From a virus, in IMG/VR virus record IMGVR_UViG_3300034522_000041, positions 1 through 33,943 of that record: a stretch of DNA of 33,943 bases. One strand, 5' to 3'. Under the pieces are notes generated by a model, which worked only from the letters and a program-made list of their open reading frames with translations, searched no databases and had not been told where the DNA came from. Below are positions 13,233 to 20,739 of this stretch, in pieces. Positions within the stretch are counted from its first letter, which is position 1. Every line of letters starts with the position of its first letter. A program made the position numbers and the translations under genes.

Positions 13233-13255
13233 GTCCTATAACGCGAAAATAGGAC
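13233..13255. promoter_or_regulatory. Inverted repeat between the divergent P-Q and O-N-M-L operons
   Basis: GTCCTAT (13233-13239), 9 nt, ATAGGAC (13249-13255) is a perfect 7-bp dyad 54 bp before the terminase start and 84 bp before the scaffold ATG. In P2 the divergent late promoters each have an Ogr-binding dyad centred about 55 bp upstream of the transcript start. This dyad is the only strong one in the 161-bp interval and is the best candidate for the Ogr site here. Confidence 0.55.
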
Positions 13256-13339
13256 CAACGCAAAAGTTAATCAATTGTTGGAGGGGCGGCGGCTCCCTAT
13301 CTTGGCGGCTCAACTCACCGATTGAGCGCAGTTATCGCC

Positions 13340-14245
13340 ATGCCCCGTTCCCTTGTTTCGTTCTGGAAACGTGTCGCCACCAGCGGCCCGACCGTTGACG
13401 GTCGCGTAATCCTTCCCCAGGAACTGCGTGATATCGCTGAGACCTACAACACCGCGACTTACACCGCTGTGATCTGGTCCGAGCACGACCGCTGGGACGG
13501 CTCCCACGGCACCGTATTTTCTGTGCGCCTGGTGGAAGGCGTTGAAGGCCTTGAAGAAGGCCAGGTTGCGTTGGAAGCCCAGCTGAAGCCAAACGACCGA
13601 CTGCTTTGGCTCAATGATCAAGGCGAAAAGCTGTTTACCAGCATCGAAATTACCCCTGACTTTGCCAACACCGGCAAGGCCTATCTGACCGGCCTGGCAG
13701 TGACCGATTCGCCGGCCAGCCTGGGTACCCAGGAACTCTACTTTTCCCGCCGCACCGGTAAACGAGTGCACTACGCGGCTGCGTTGCCCCTGGGCGCGCT
13801 GAGCGAAGAAGAGCCTGTGGGAGAAATCAGCAAGCTGACGGGTTTGCTGACTCGGCTGTTCAGCCGCTTCGCGGTTGAGCCAGCCACCGATTCGACACCC
13901 ACCACTCCAACTGAGAACCCCCCAATGGATGAAGCTACAGCCAAGGCGTTGAAGGCCTTGAACGAGCAGCTATCGCTCGTCGTCGCCGGCATCGCTGCTG
14001 TGATCGAACCTGCCACCGCCGAAGTCGAGGAACCGGTTGTTACCGAAGTCGACGATGTAGCGGCTGCCGTCGACGCCATCGTTGCCGACGCTAAGGCCGA
14101 AGGCGAGTTCGCTCGCAAGGGCAGCGACAACGCCCGTCTCGATCGCCTTGAGCAGATCCTCGTGAAGGCGTTCAGCACCCCGGCAGGCCGCGTTGTTCCG
14201 CGCACCACCGGTTCCACCTCCGACGCCAAAAAGCGGGTGCTTTGA
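13340..14245 (+). CDS. O: Capsid scaffold and maturation protease (P2 gpO family)
   Basis: A 301-aa protein, starting at ATG 13340; the longer frame from a TTG at 13322 has no support. By alignment with P2 gpO (from memory) the serine-protease triad is Asp20 (TVDGRV), His49 (WSEHDRW) and Ser101 (FTSIEITP). FANTGKAYLTGLAVTDSPAS and LGTQELYF are family signatures. The C-terminal third is Ala/Glu-rich and helical, the scaffolding part that is removed with maturation. It is the first gene of the rightward late operon, 1 nt before the capsid gene. The ribosome-binding site is weak. Confidence 0.93.
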   Translation: MPRSLVSFWKRVATSGPTVDGRVILPQELRDIAETYNTATYTAVIWSEHDRWDGSHGTVFSVRLVEGVEGLEEGQVALEAQLKPNDRLLWLNDQGEKLFTSIEITPDFANTGKAYLTGLAVTDSPASLGTQELYFSRRTGKRVHYAAALPLGALSEEEPVGEISKLTGLLTRLFSRFAVEPATDSTPTTPTENPPMDEATAKALKALNEQLSLVVAGIAAVIEPATAEVEEPVVTEVDDVAAAVDAIVADAKAEGEFARKGSDNARLDRLEQILVKAFSTPAGRVVPRTTGSTSDAKKRVL

Positions 14246-14246
14246 C

Positions 14247-15263
14247 ATGAGCCAGCAATCCCTGAGCCAGCGTGCTCTTAAGCAGTACTCCGAACTGCGC
14301 GAAGCGATCGCCGATACCTATGGCGTCGACGTGTCGCGCCAGTTCAACGTCGACCCGACCATTGCCCAGGAACTGAACGACAAGATCACCGAGCGCGCCG
14401 ACTTCCTGGAGCGCATCAACGTCGTACCGGTTACCGAGATCAAGGGTCAGAAGGTCATGCTGGGCGTGAATGGTCCGGTGACCAGCCGCACCAACACCAA
14501 AACCACCGACCGCGAAGCCAAGGACGTGACGGACCTGAATGGTCTGGATTACGAACTCTTCTCCACCGAATCCGACGTGGGGCTGCCATTCGCCAAGATC
14601 GACAGCTGGGCCAAGTTCCCGGACTTCGCTGAGCGCTATTCGGCTGCGGTCCAGAAACAGATCGCGCTCGATCGCATCATGGTCGGCTGGCACGGCGTTC
14701 TGGCTGCTGTGCAAACCGACTTGATCGCCAATCCGCTGCTGCAGGACGTCAACAAAGGCTGGTTGCAGATCGCCCGCGAGCAGATTCCTGAGCAGGTTCT
14801 TGAGCAAGGCGCGACCGCAGGCAAGATCACCCTCGGTGCCGGCGGCGATTACGAAAACCTCGACGCCCTGGTACATGACGTGAAGCAGATGGTCGACACG
14901 GTTTTCCGTGACGGCGGTGATCTGATCGCGATCGTGGGCAGCGACCTGTTGGCCGCTGACAAGGCCAAGTTGTATTCCAACCAGGCTGGCAAACCCACCG
15001 AGAAAGAACGCATCGAAAGCGCCCAGGTCATCGCGACCTATGGCGGACTGCCGACCTTCACCGTCCCGCACTTCCCGGCAAACGCCGTGGTGGTCACCAG
15101 CTGGGACAACCTGTCGATCTACTTCCAGGACAGCAGCTGGCGTCGTCACCTGATCGAGAACCCGAAGCGCTCGCGCATGGAAGATTACAACGCCCGTAAC
15201 GAAGGCTACGTGATCGAGCAACTGGGCAAATTCGCGGCTGCTGAAAAAGTGGAGCTGGTCTGA
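14247..15263 (+). CDS. N: Major capsid protein (P2 gpN family)
   Basis: A 338-aa HK97-fold capsid protein; P2 gpN is about 357 aa. The start is ATG 14247 (MSQQSLSQRALKQYSELREA), 1 nt after the scaffold stop; an upstream ATG would lie inside the scaffold gene. Family landmarks are ERADFLERINVVPVTEIKGQ in the N-arm/E-loop region, LDRIMVGWHGV near 145 and EDYNARNEGYVIEQ close to the end. In P2 the scaffold protease removes the first 31 residues on maturation; similar trimming is expected here. Confidence 0.95.
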   Translation: MSQQSLSQRALKQYSELREAIADTYGVDVSRQFNVDPTIAQELNDKITERADFLERINVVPVTEIKGQKVMLGVNGPVTSRTNTKTTDREAKDVTDLNGLDYELFSTESDVGLPFAKIDSWAKFPDFAERYSAAVQKQIALDRIMVGWHGVLAAVQTDLIANPLLQDVNKGWLQIAREQIPEQVLEQGATAGKITLGAGGDYENLDALVHDVKQMVDTVFRDGGDLIAIVGSDLLAADKAKLYSNQAGKPTEKERIESAQVIATYGGLPTFTVPHFPANAVVVTSWDNLSIYFQDSSWRRHLIENPKRSRMEDYNARNEGYVIEQLGKFAAAEKVELV

Positions 15264-15997
15264 TGAGCTTGGCACTGGCGCACAAACGCCGCGTACTCGC
15301 CCAAGGCCCTGCGGCCACTGTCGCCGGTGCCAAGGCAGAGGCTTATTCCTCTGCCACTGCGCTCACCAGTCCGGCCAATGGGCAGAAGCACCTCAAGTTG
15401 ATGGAAGACGCCCTGGCGGTTGATCTGGCTCGTATCAGCGAGATCAACAGCCACGAACTGCGCCGTCAGCTCAAGCGCGACGAGCTGCTGCCTAAATACC
15501 AAGAATACGTACAGCGGTACCGCGATTCCGGATTGAGTTTCCCGAACTCGGTGCTGATGTACGTCCTGATTTGGCTGTTCGACACCGCCGATTTTGAAAA
15601 GGGCTTGGAGCTGGCCGATTTCGCCATCTCTCAAGACCAGGCATTGCCGGAACGCTTCAATCGGGACATTCCGACCTTCGTGGCGGATGAGGTGATCGAC
15701 TGGGCCGAAGCTGAATACAAGGCCAAGCGCAGTCCGGAACCGTACCTGAGCAACCTGCTGCCCCGTGTGGACGGTGAATGGTCGTTGTACGAACGCATCC
15801 CAGCTCGCTACCACAAGTTGCTCGGCATTTTGGCGATGGATCGCCGTGACTGGCCGGTGGCGATCCAGCACATGGAGCGCGCTATCGCGCTGCATGACGC
15901 GATCGGCGTCGGTACCAAGCTTGAAGGTGCCCGCAAGGCGCTGGCCAAGCAGGAAGCGCAGGCGAAAACCGACGCGACCACACCAGCAACCGCATAA
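15263..15997 (+). CDS. M: Terminase small subunit / endonuclease (P2 gpM family)
   Basis: A 244-aa partner of the large terminase that recognises the packaging site. The start overlaps the capsid stop by one base (TGATG). The N-terminal part includes LAHKRRVLAQ and an Ala-rich linker. The core has ISEINSHELRRQLKRDELLP, then FPNSVLMYVLIWLFDTADFE, and the C-terminal helix is Ala/Lys-rich. The gene order O-N-M-L and the length agree with the P2 family. It is followed by a long hairpin at 16013-16077. Confidence 0.92.
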   Translation: MSLALAHKRRVLAQGPAATVAGAKAEAYSSATALTSPANGQKHLKLMEDALAVDLARISEINSHELRRQLKRDELLPKYQEYVQRYRDSGLSFPNSVLMYVLIWLFDTADFEKGLELADFAISQDQALPERFNRDIPTFVADEVIDWAEAEYKAKRSPEPYLSNLLPRVDGEWSLYERIPARYHKLLGILAMDRRDWPVAIQHMERAIALHDAIGVGTKLEGARKALAKQEAQAKTDATTPATA

Positions 15998-16012
15998 CCG
16001 ACTACCCCCCCA

Positions 16013-16077
16013 GCGGGGAACTGTGGAAGTGAGTCAGCCATTTATGGCCGTCGACTCACCACCACCAGTTTCCCCGC
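16013..16077 (+). other. Long imperfect hairpin in the M-L intergenic gap
   Basis: The only sizeable gap in the rightward head operon (99 nt) is nearly filled by a stem-loop. Its outer arms are GCGGGGAACTG / CAGTTTCCCCGC, the middle arms GTGAGTC / GACTCAC, and the tip is GCCAT-TT-ATGGC. Roughly 23 pairs with a few bulges form, without a T-run, so it is not a standard terminator. RNA processing, attenuation or mRNA protection are possible. Confidence 0.7.
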
Positions 16078-16096
16078 CCTATTCGAGCGCCCAGCA

Positions 16097-16558
16097 ATGA
16101 GCTTTTCAGGTAACCCCACCAAGTTTGTGGAACAGCAGATCGGCAACGACGGCTTCTGGCCAGACCTGTCCGTGACTGAGTTCCAGAAGGCCTACCGCCT
16201 TCCTGGTGAATACCTGGGCGAGCTGCTGGCCGCTGATTTGACCACTGCAATGATCGAGGTCAACAACGACCTGACCATCTGCAAATCCCGTTGGCAGTCC
16301 GCTGGTGTCTCCAGCTTGGAATCTGCTGACCCTATGGTGCTGCCGGAACGCACATTTCAAGCAGCGACGTACAAGCGCGCCGTGTATTGCCGCGCCAAGG
16401 CCAGCCTGCTGACCCAGTTCGCCACCGTGACCCGTCGTGAGAGCGCCGAGAACACTGGCAAGGAACTGCCGGAGCGGTCGGAAACCTTCCTCGCTTTGAG
16501 CCAGGCCGCTGTTCGTTCGCTGCAGGGCCGTGGTCGCATCACGGCTGCGCTCCTGTGA
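16097..16558 (+). CDS. L: Head completion/stabilisation protein (P2 gpL family)
   Basis: A 153-aa protein. In P2, gpL completes packaged heads at the head-tail connector. Landmarks are GNDGFWPDLSVTEFQKAYRL, then LTICKSRWQSAGVSSLESAD, then ATYKRAVYCRAKASLLTQFA, with a helical end (SETFLALSQAAVRSLQGRGR) that includes family features. The stop overlaps the GTG start of the next gene by 4 nt. Position after M fixes the assignment. Confidence 0.93.
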   Translation: MSFSGNPTKFVEQQIGNDGFWPDLSVTEFQKAYRLPGEYLGELLAADLTTAMIEVNNDLTICKSRWQSAGVSSLESADPMVLPERTFQAATYKRAVYCRAKASLLTQFATVTRRESAENTGKELPERSETFLALSQAAVRSLQGRGRITAALL

Positions 16559-16998
16559 TCAAGCTGCAGGCTTTGACGGCCTATCTCATCGAACGCCAAC
16601 TTGTGGCCACCGAACAGCTCGACAGTTGGACGGACCAGGTGCAGCTGGAGTTGATCTGGAAAGACGACGTCGAAGGCATGCACATGGGCGATATGAACTA
16701 CAGCGCCACGATCGTGCTGGAGCGTTTCGCTGATCACCCAGGGCGACTTATGGCCCTCGTGGGCAGTTGGTTGGAGAACAACGATCAGGACCGCGACGGA
16801 CTGCCTGGTGCTGTGTTCGACATCACCATGCTCGATGACGACCTGGCTGACGTGGACATCAAGCTGCAGTTCACCGAACCCCAGTACCTGGCCGAGGATC
16901 CTGCCGGCGAAATCACCGCGTTCAAAAAGACCTGGTCATTTATCCCGTTCGAACTGTGGATCGCGGAATCAGGCGAGGTGACCGGCGATGGCGCGTAG
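16555..16998 (+). CDS. Tail completion protein (P2 gpR-like position)
   Basis: A 147-aa protein starting at GTG 16555 within the stop of gene L (GTGA). It has a beta-rich core (YSATIVLERFADHPGRLMAL) and an acidic segment (DITMLDDDLADVDIKLQF), ending with SFIPFELWIAESGEV. Tail completion proteins of the P2 gpR / HP1 type lie exactly here between head completion and the virion morphogenesis gene and cap the tail at the neck. Sequence similarity to gpR itself is weak to the eye, so the call leans on position and size. Confidence 0.82.
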   Translation: MIKLQALTAYLIERQLVATEQLDSWTDQVQLELIWKDDVEGMHMGDMNYSATIVLERFADHPGRLMALVGSWLENNDQDRDGLPGAVFDITMLDDDLADVDIKLQFTEPQYLAEDPAGEITAFKKTWSFIPFELWIAESGEVTGDGA

Positions 16999-17668
16999 CA
17001 CCTTCGATCTCGACGTGCGCGGCCTTCTGGGTGCTGAAGAGCAGCTGGCCCTGCTGGAGCTGCCCCCACAACTGCGTCGGCGTCTGCTCAACAACGTGAC
17101 CAAGCGCGTGCGCAGCATGAGCCGCCAGCGGATCCGCGACCAAAAGAACTTGGACGGCACGCCGTTCGCTGCTCGCAAAGGCTCGAGCAAGGGCAAGAAA
17201 AAGATGGAAGCGGGGTTGGGCAAGCTGCTCGACGTCACCCGTATCAGTGCCAACGAAGCCGAGCTGGGCTGGCGCAACGCGCTGACCCGTTGGGTTGCAT
17301 CGCAGCAGCATAACGGTGTGTCCGAGCGCCGCACCGCCGCCCAGATGCGCCAGTGGAACAAGATTCCCGAAGGCCTGGCCGCTACCGAAAAACAGGCCAA
17401 GCGCCTGCGCCGCCTCGGGTTCAAGACCCGCCAGAAGGGCAAAAAAACACTTACCCGCCCATCTGTGGCGTGGATCAAAGAGCACGTGAACTACGCCAAG
17501 GCGGGTCTGCTGATCCGCATCCTGGACGACGAACAAACCGAGTCATCTGGTGCGCAAAGCTGGGACATCACCCTGCCAAAACGCCAGTTCCTCGGCCCCG
17601 GCACCGAGTCAGAAACCAGCTCGCTGGTGAACCTGGTGCTGCAACAAATCCTTAATTCACCCCGTTAA
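16988..17668 (+). CDS. Phage virion morphogenesis protein (P2 gpS family)
   Basis: A 226-aa basic protein with the family's pattern: LRRRLLNNVTKRVRSMSRQR with IRDQKNLDGTPFAARK near residues 30-65, and PKRQFLGPG near the end. P2 gpS takes part in tail completion. This copy is longer than P2 gpS (150 aa) through a central Lys/Arg-rich insertion (TEKQAKRLRRLGFKTRQKGK, about 140-160). The start overlaps the previous gene by 11 nt. Confidence 0.92.
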   Translation: MARSTFDLDVRGLLGAEEQLALLELPPQLRRRLLNNVTKRVRSMSRQRIRDQKNLDGTPFAARKGSSKGKKKMEAGLGKLLDVTRISANEAELGWRNALTRWVASQQHNGVSERRTAAQMRQWNKIPEGLAATEKQAKRLRRLGFKTRQKGKKTLTRPSVAWIKEHVNYAKAGLLIRILDDEQTESSGAQSWDITLPKRQFLGPGTESETSSLVNLVLQQILNSPR

Positions 17669-17683
17669 CGAGGCACTGCTTTT

Positions 17684-18802
17684 ATGGCACTCGGTTCAGT
17701 CAAAGTTCGTAACCTCAATCTCGGCCAGGGCGTCGTGAGCGGGGTCGAGCGTTACTTCTTGTTCATTGGCCCAGCAGCCAAGAACGCCGGCGGGCTGCTC
17801 CCGCTCAACACTGACAGTGACCTGGACGTCGAGCTGGGCACCGCTGCCAGCGAGTTGAAAACCCAGATCCTGGCTGCTCGCGCCAATGGCGGCGACAGCT
17901 GGGCCTGTCTTGCTGCGCCACTGGCCTCCGACAGCACCTGGCAACTGGCTCTGACCAAGGCCCTACAAACCGGTTATGAGTTTGAAGCAGTCGTGGTCAC
18001 CACGCCGGTGACAGCTGCTGCTGAACTCTCCGCAATGAACGACGCGGCGGTGTTGGTCCTGAATACCTATGCCTGCCGGGCGTTCTTCATCGCTGCCTCG
18101 GTTGGCATCGATGCCGCGACTCAGACCTGGGCGCAATACGCGCTGGCTCAGAAAGCTCTGGTGCTCGATCTCGCCGCGCCTCGAGTCATGTGTGTGCCGC
18201 TCATGCATGGCAATGACCAGGGCGTGTTGGCCGGTCGTTTGGCCGACGCCTCCGTGAGTGTTGCGGACAGCCCAATGCGTGTGGCCACCGGTGCGGTGCT
18301 TGGCCTTGGCGCTACCCCAGTCGACTCCGAAGGCGTGCCATTGCAGTCGGCCACCCGTTCAACGCTGGACGCTGCGCGCTTCACGGTCACCCAGACTTAT
18401 GTCGGTTACCCGGGCGTGTTCTTCGGCGACGGCAACATGCTCGACAGCCCCGACAGCGACTTCAAGGTCATTGAATACCTGCGTATCACCGACAAGGCCG
18501 CCCGCGCTGTACGGCCTTTGCTGATTCGCCGTGTTGCCGATCGCCGCTTGAACAACTCGGCCAACAGCATGGCAGTGAACATCAGTGCGCTGATGGCCCC
18601 GCTGCGTGCCATGGCCAAGTCCACAAAGTTCGCTGGCCAGGTGTTCCCGGGCGAGATCGAGCAGCCCAAGGACGGCGACATCGTCCTGACCTGGAAGAGC
18701 AAAACGGCCGTAGAGGCCTACATCAAGCTCAAGCCCCTCAACTGCCCGAAAGACCTGACCGCGAACATCGCGCTGGACCTTTCGACCACTGAAACGGAGT
18801 AA
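17684..18802 (+). CDS. Contractile tail sheath protein (DUF2586 family)
   Basis: A 372-aa protein of the DUF2586 type found in HP1- and K139-like phages, where it takes the place of the P2 sheath FI. It makes the contractile outer tube. Landmarks: VSGVERYFLFIGPAAKN at about 22-38, a repetitive Ala-rich centre, SADFKVIEYLRITDKAAR-like stretch (here DSDFKVIEYLRITDKAAR, about 261) and the terminal PLNCPKDLTANIALDLS. GAGG lies 10 nt before the ATG. It directly precedes the tube gene, the standard sheath-tube pair. Confidence 0.9.
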   Translation: MALGSVKVRNLNLGQGVVSGVERYFLFIGPAAKNAGGLLPLNTDSDLDVELGTAASELKTQILAARANGGDSWACLAAPLASDSTWQLALTKALQTGYEFEAVVVTTPVTAAAELSAMNDAAVLVLNTYACRAFFIAASVGIDAATQTWAQYALAQKALVLDLAAPRVMCVPLMHGNDQGVLAGRLADASVSVADSPMRVATGAVLGLGATPVDSEGVPLQSATRSTLDAARFTVTQTYVGYPGVFFGDGNMLDSPDSDFKVIEYLRITDKAARAVRPLLIRRVADRRLNNSANSMAVNISALMAPLRAMAKSTKFAGQVFPGEIEQPKDGDIVLTWKSKTAVEAYIKLKPLNCPKDLTANIALDLSTTETE

Positions 18803-18808
18803 ACCCGC

Positions 18809-19261
18809 ATGGCTGCAAAGATTGGCGGCAAGAACTTCGACGTGAACCTGGGCGATCTGCTCGTTCACGTCGAGACCGGCACCCTGGACATCACCGACAA
18901 CTCCACCGTGGCGCAGACCAAGGGCGTGCCTAACGGTCACGTCGACGGCGATGTGGCGGCTGCAGGCGAACTGGAGCTGGACACCACCAACTTCAACCTG
19001 CTGATCGAACAGGCCAAGACAGCCGGCAGTTTTCGCGAGCTGGAGCCGTTCGACATCGTGTTTTTCGCTAAGGCCGGCGAAGAAGAGCTGCGCGTTGAAG
19101 CGTTCGGCTGCAAGGTCCGGATCTCAAGCCTGCTCAGCGTCGACCAGAAAGGCGGCGAGAAGAACAAGCACAAGGTGCCGTTCGACGTCACAAGCCCGGA
19201 CTTCATCAAAATCAACGGCGTGCCGTACCTGGCCGCAGCTGAAATCGAGGGCCTTACCTGA
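18809..19261 (+). CDS. Tail tube protein (DUF2597 family)
   Basis: A 150-aa protein of the DUF2597 type. It polymerises into the inner tail tube. Landmarks are AAKIGGKNFDVNLGDLLVHV at the start, then NSTVAQTKGVPNGHVDGD and GCKVRISSLLSVDQKGGEKN near 105. The start lies 6 nt after the sheath stop with GGAG in the sheath's last codons. The stop overlaps the next ATG by one base (TGATG). Confidence 0.9.
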   Translation: MAAKIGGKNFDVNLGDLLVHVETGTLDITDNSTVAQTKGVPNGHVDGDVAAAGELELDTTNFNLLIEQAKTAGSFRELEPFDIVFFAKAGEEELRVEAFGCKVRISSLLSVDQKGGEKNKHKVPFDVTSPDFIKINGVPYLAAAEIEGLT

Positions 19262-19473
19262 TGGTTTGCCCGTTCGATCGCGCTCAGGCGCTGGAGCAAC
19301 GCCAGCGTGACCAGGCTATCGCGGCTCAGCTCGCCAGTGCGCGCCCGTCCGGGCCAAGCCGTACCCATTGCGAGGACTGTGAAAACGCGATTCCGGCGGC
19401 GCGGCAAGCGCTCGGCGGCATGACCCGTTGCGTCCCGTGCCAGTCCATTTTTGAACGAGGGGGTCAGCGATGA
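19261..19473 (+). CDS. TraR/DksA-type C4 zinc-finger protein
   Basis: A 70-aa protein with one zinc finger, C37-x2-C40-x16-C57-x2-C60 (HCEDCENAIP...TRCVPCQ), the TraR/DksA C-terminal type. Short phage and plasmid TraR homologues bind the secondary channel of RNA polymerase and shift transcription like DksA plus ppGpp; whether this one does is inference. Its place between tube and holin is common in HP1-like and P2-like Pseudomonas phages. It overlaps the tube gene by one base and the holin gene by 4. Confidence 0.88.
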   Translation: MVCPFDRAQALEQRQRDQAIAAQLASARPSGPSRTHCEDCENAIPAARQALGGMTRCVPCQSIFERGGQR

Positions 19474-19676
19474 GCACGAGCCAGGCCGCGCAGGACACCG
19501 CCATTGCGTTGGCAAAGGCATCACCCGCAATCGGCGTAGCCGCCACCGGTGTGACCGGCGCTGTCGACTGGTCGGCGGTCGCCTACATGCTAACTGCCTT
19601 CTACATGGTGCTGCAGATCCTGCTCCTGGTCCCCAAATACCGCCAGATGTTGCGCGATTGGAAGGTGAAGGGATGA
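19470..19676 (+). CDS. Holin
   Basis: A 68-aa membrane protein with a weakly hydrophobic Ala/Gly/Val segment (SPAIGVAATGVTGAV) and one strong transmembrane segment (VAYMLTAFYMVLQILLLV), ending in a short basic tail (YRQMLRDWKVKG). The small size, the positive C-terminus and the position directly before the endolysin identify it as the holin. It would permeabilise the inner membrane and, with a SAR endolysin, mainly depolarise it. The stop overlaps the endolysin ATG (ATGA). Confidence 0.85.
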   Translation: MSTSQAAQDTAIALAKASPAIGVAATGVTGAVDWSAVAYMLTAFYMVLQILLLVPKYRQMLRDWKVKG

Positions 19677-20197
19677 GCCTGCGTCACAAGATCGCAGTTG
19701 GCGCGCTGCTGCTCGTCAGCAGCACGTTCACCGCGTTCCTGGGCAAGTGGGAAGGCACCGGCCAGAACATTGTCTACGCGGATCAGCTGGCCCGTGGTTT
19801 GCCGACGGTATGCATGGGCATCACCCGTTACACCAGCCCGGTGCCGGTTGTGGTGGGTGACTACTGGTCCGACGCTCGCTGCGCCGAGGTGGAAAGCCTG
19901 GTGGTTTCTAAAGGGCAGCTTGCCCTGGCGGATTGCCTGACGAATCAGGCGATCGGGCAGAACACCTTCGATGCGCTGAGCAGCCATGGCCACAACGTTG
20001 GGACGCCGAGCACGTGCGCCAGTCGAGCCGTGGGCCTGATCAACGCCGGTCGCATCGCTGAAGGCTGCAGGGCACTGGCCTATGCGCCGGACGGGTCACC
20101 GGTCTGGGCCTACGTGACTTTGCCCAACGGTCGCAAGCAGTTCGTTCAGGGACTGCATAACCGCCGGATCGCTGAAATGGAGCTGTGCCTGAAATGA
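19673..20197 (+). CDS. SAR endolysin (GH24-type lysozyme)
   Basis: A 174-aa muramidase. The start is ATG 19673, overlapping the holin stop; longer frames from 19451 overlap the holin in another frame. The N-terminus is a weakly hydrophobic signal-anchor-release segment (IAVGALLLVSSTFTAFLG) directly before the catalytic Glu in KWEGTG. Asp (YADQ) and Thr (GLPTVC) follow at spacings of 9 and 7 residues, a little wider than the usual E-8-D-5-T. The usual GHT reads GIT (CMGITRYT). Released from the membrane on depolarisation, it cuts the cell wall. Confidence 0.9.
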   Translation: MSLRHKIAVGALLLVSSTFTAFLGKWEGTGQNIVYADQLARGLPTVCMGITRYTSPVPVVVGDYWSDARCAEVESLVVSKGQLALADCLTNQAIGQNTFDALSSHGHNVGTPSTCASRAVGLINAGRIAEGCRALAYAPDGSPVWAYVTLPNGRKQFVQGLHNRRIAEMELCLK

Positions 20198-20703
20198 CCA
20201 TCTCACTGCCGCGTCTTGCCCTGTTCCTGCTGCTGATCAGCCTAATGGCCTACGTCCTCTTCGACGACGTGGCCGACCAACGTGACAACGCCCTGGGCAA
20301 GCGTGATGCCGCCGTGCGTGAGCTGGGCACCGTCACGACCGAGCGCGATGGCCTGCTCGAGGCGGCGCGGATCTCCCGCGAAATGCTCGCTGCCCGCGAT
20401 GCCAACGACCTCAAAAACACCCTGGAACTGAACGATGCGCTCGATCACAACAAGTCTCTGCAGCGTGCTGTTGACGATGGCCGTCAGCGGCTGCTCGTTA
20501 AAGCCCGCTGCTCCACCGCCACCGCAGTACCTGGTGCCACCAGCACCGGCAGCATGGCTGATGCTGGATCCGCCGAACTCGCAGCAGACGCTCGATCGGA
20601 TTATTTCACCCTCCGAAACCAGCTCGCCCTAACCCGGCAGATGGTGCTCGGCCTGCAGGAGTACATCCGCGACGTGGTCCAGCGATCACCGGCGAAACCC
20701 TGA
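20194..20703 (+). CDS. Inner-membrane spanin (Rz-like)
   Basis: A 169-aa protein. ATG 20194 overlaps the endolysin stop (ATGA). It has one N-terminal membrane anchor (LALFLLLISLMAYVLF) and a long periplasmic coiled coil of alternating charged residues (QRDNALGKRDAAVRELGTVT, RELG...EARDANDLKN). It partners with the outer-membrane Rz1 lipoprotein, coded inside it in another frame, to fuse the two membranes in the last step of lysis. The C-terminal portion (RNQLALTRQMVLGLQEYIRD) is probably the contact region. Confidence 0.88.
   Translation: MTISLPRLALFLLLISLMAYVLFDDVADQRDNALGKRDAAVRELGTVTTERDGLLEAARISREMLAARDANDLKNTLELNDALDHNKSLQRAVDDGRQRLLVKARCSTATAVPGATSTGSMADAGSAELAADARSDYFTLRNQLALTRQMVLGLQEYIRDVVQRSPAKP
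20435..20632 (+). CDS. Outer-membrane spanin lipoprotein (Rz1), nested in Rz
   Basis: A 65-aa lipoprotein wholly inside the Rz gene in a different frame. It has a basic start (MRS), a hydrophobic signal and a lipobox with cysteine (AVSGC at residues 16-20), then a Pro-rich mature part (AAPPPPQYLVPPAPAA). Nested Rz1 with lipobox and Pro-rich tail is the well-known spanin arrangement. It is easily missed by gene finders because it is out of frame inside Rz. Confidence 0.85.
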   Translation: MRSITTSLCSVLLTMAVSGCSLKPAAPPPPQYLVPPAPAAWLMLDPPNSQQTLDRIISPSETSSP

Positions 20704-20739
20704 CCCTTTTTTTTCACACCCAACCCACGGAAACGAACC

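Noticed and set aside
14172-15895. Minus-strand frames opposite capsid and terminase small subunit
   Set aside because: Antisense shadows of N and M.
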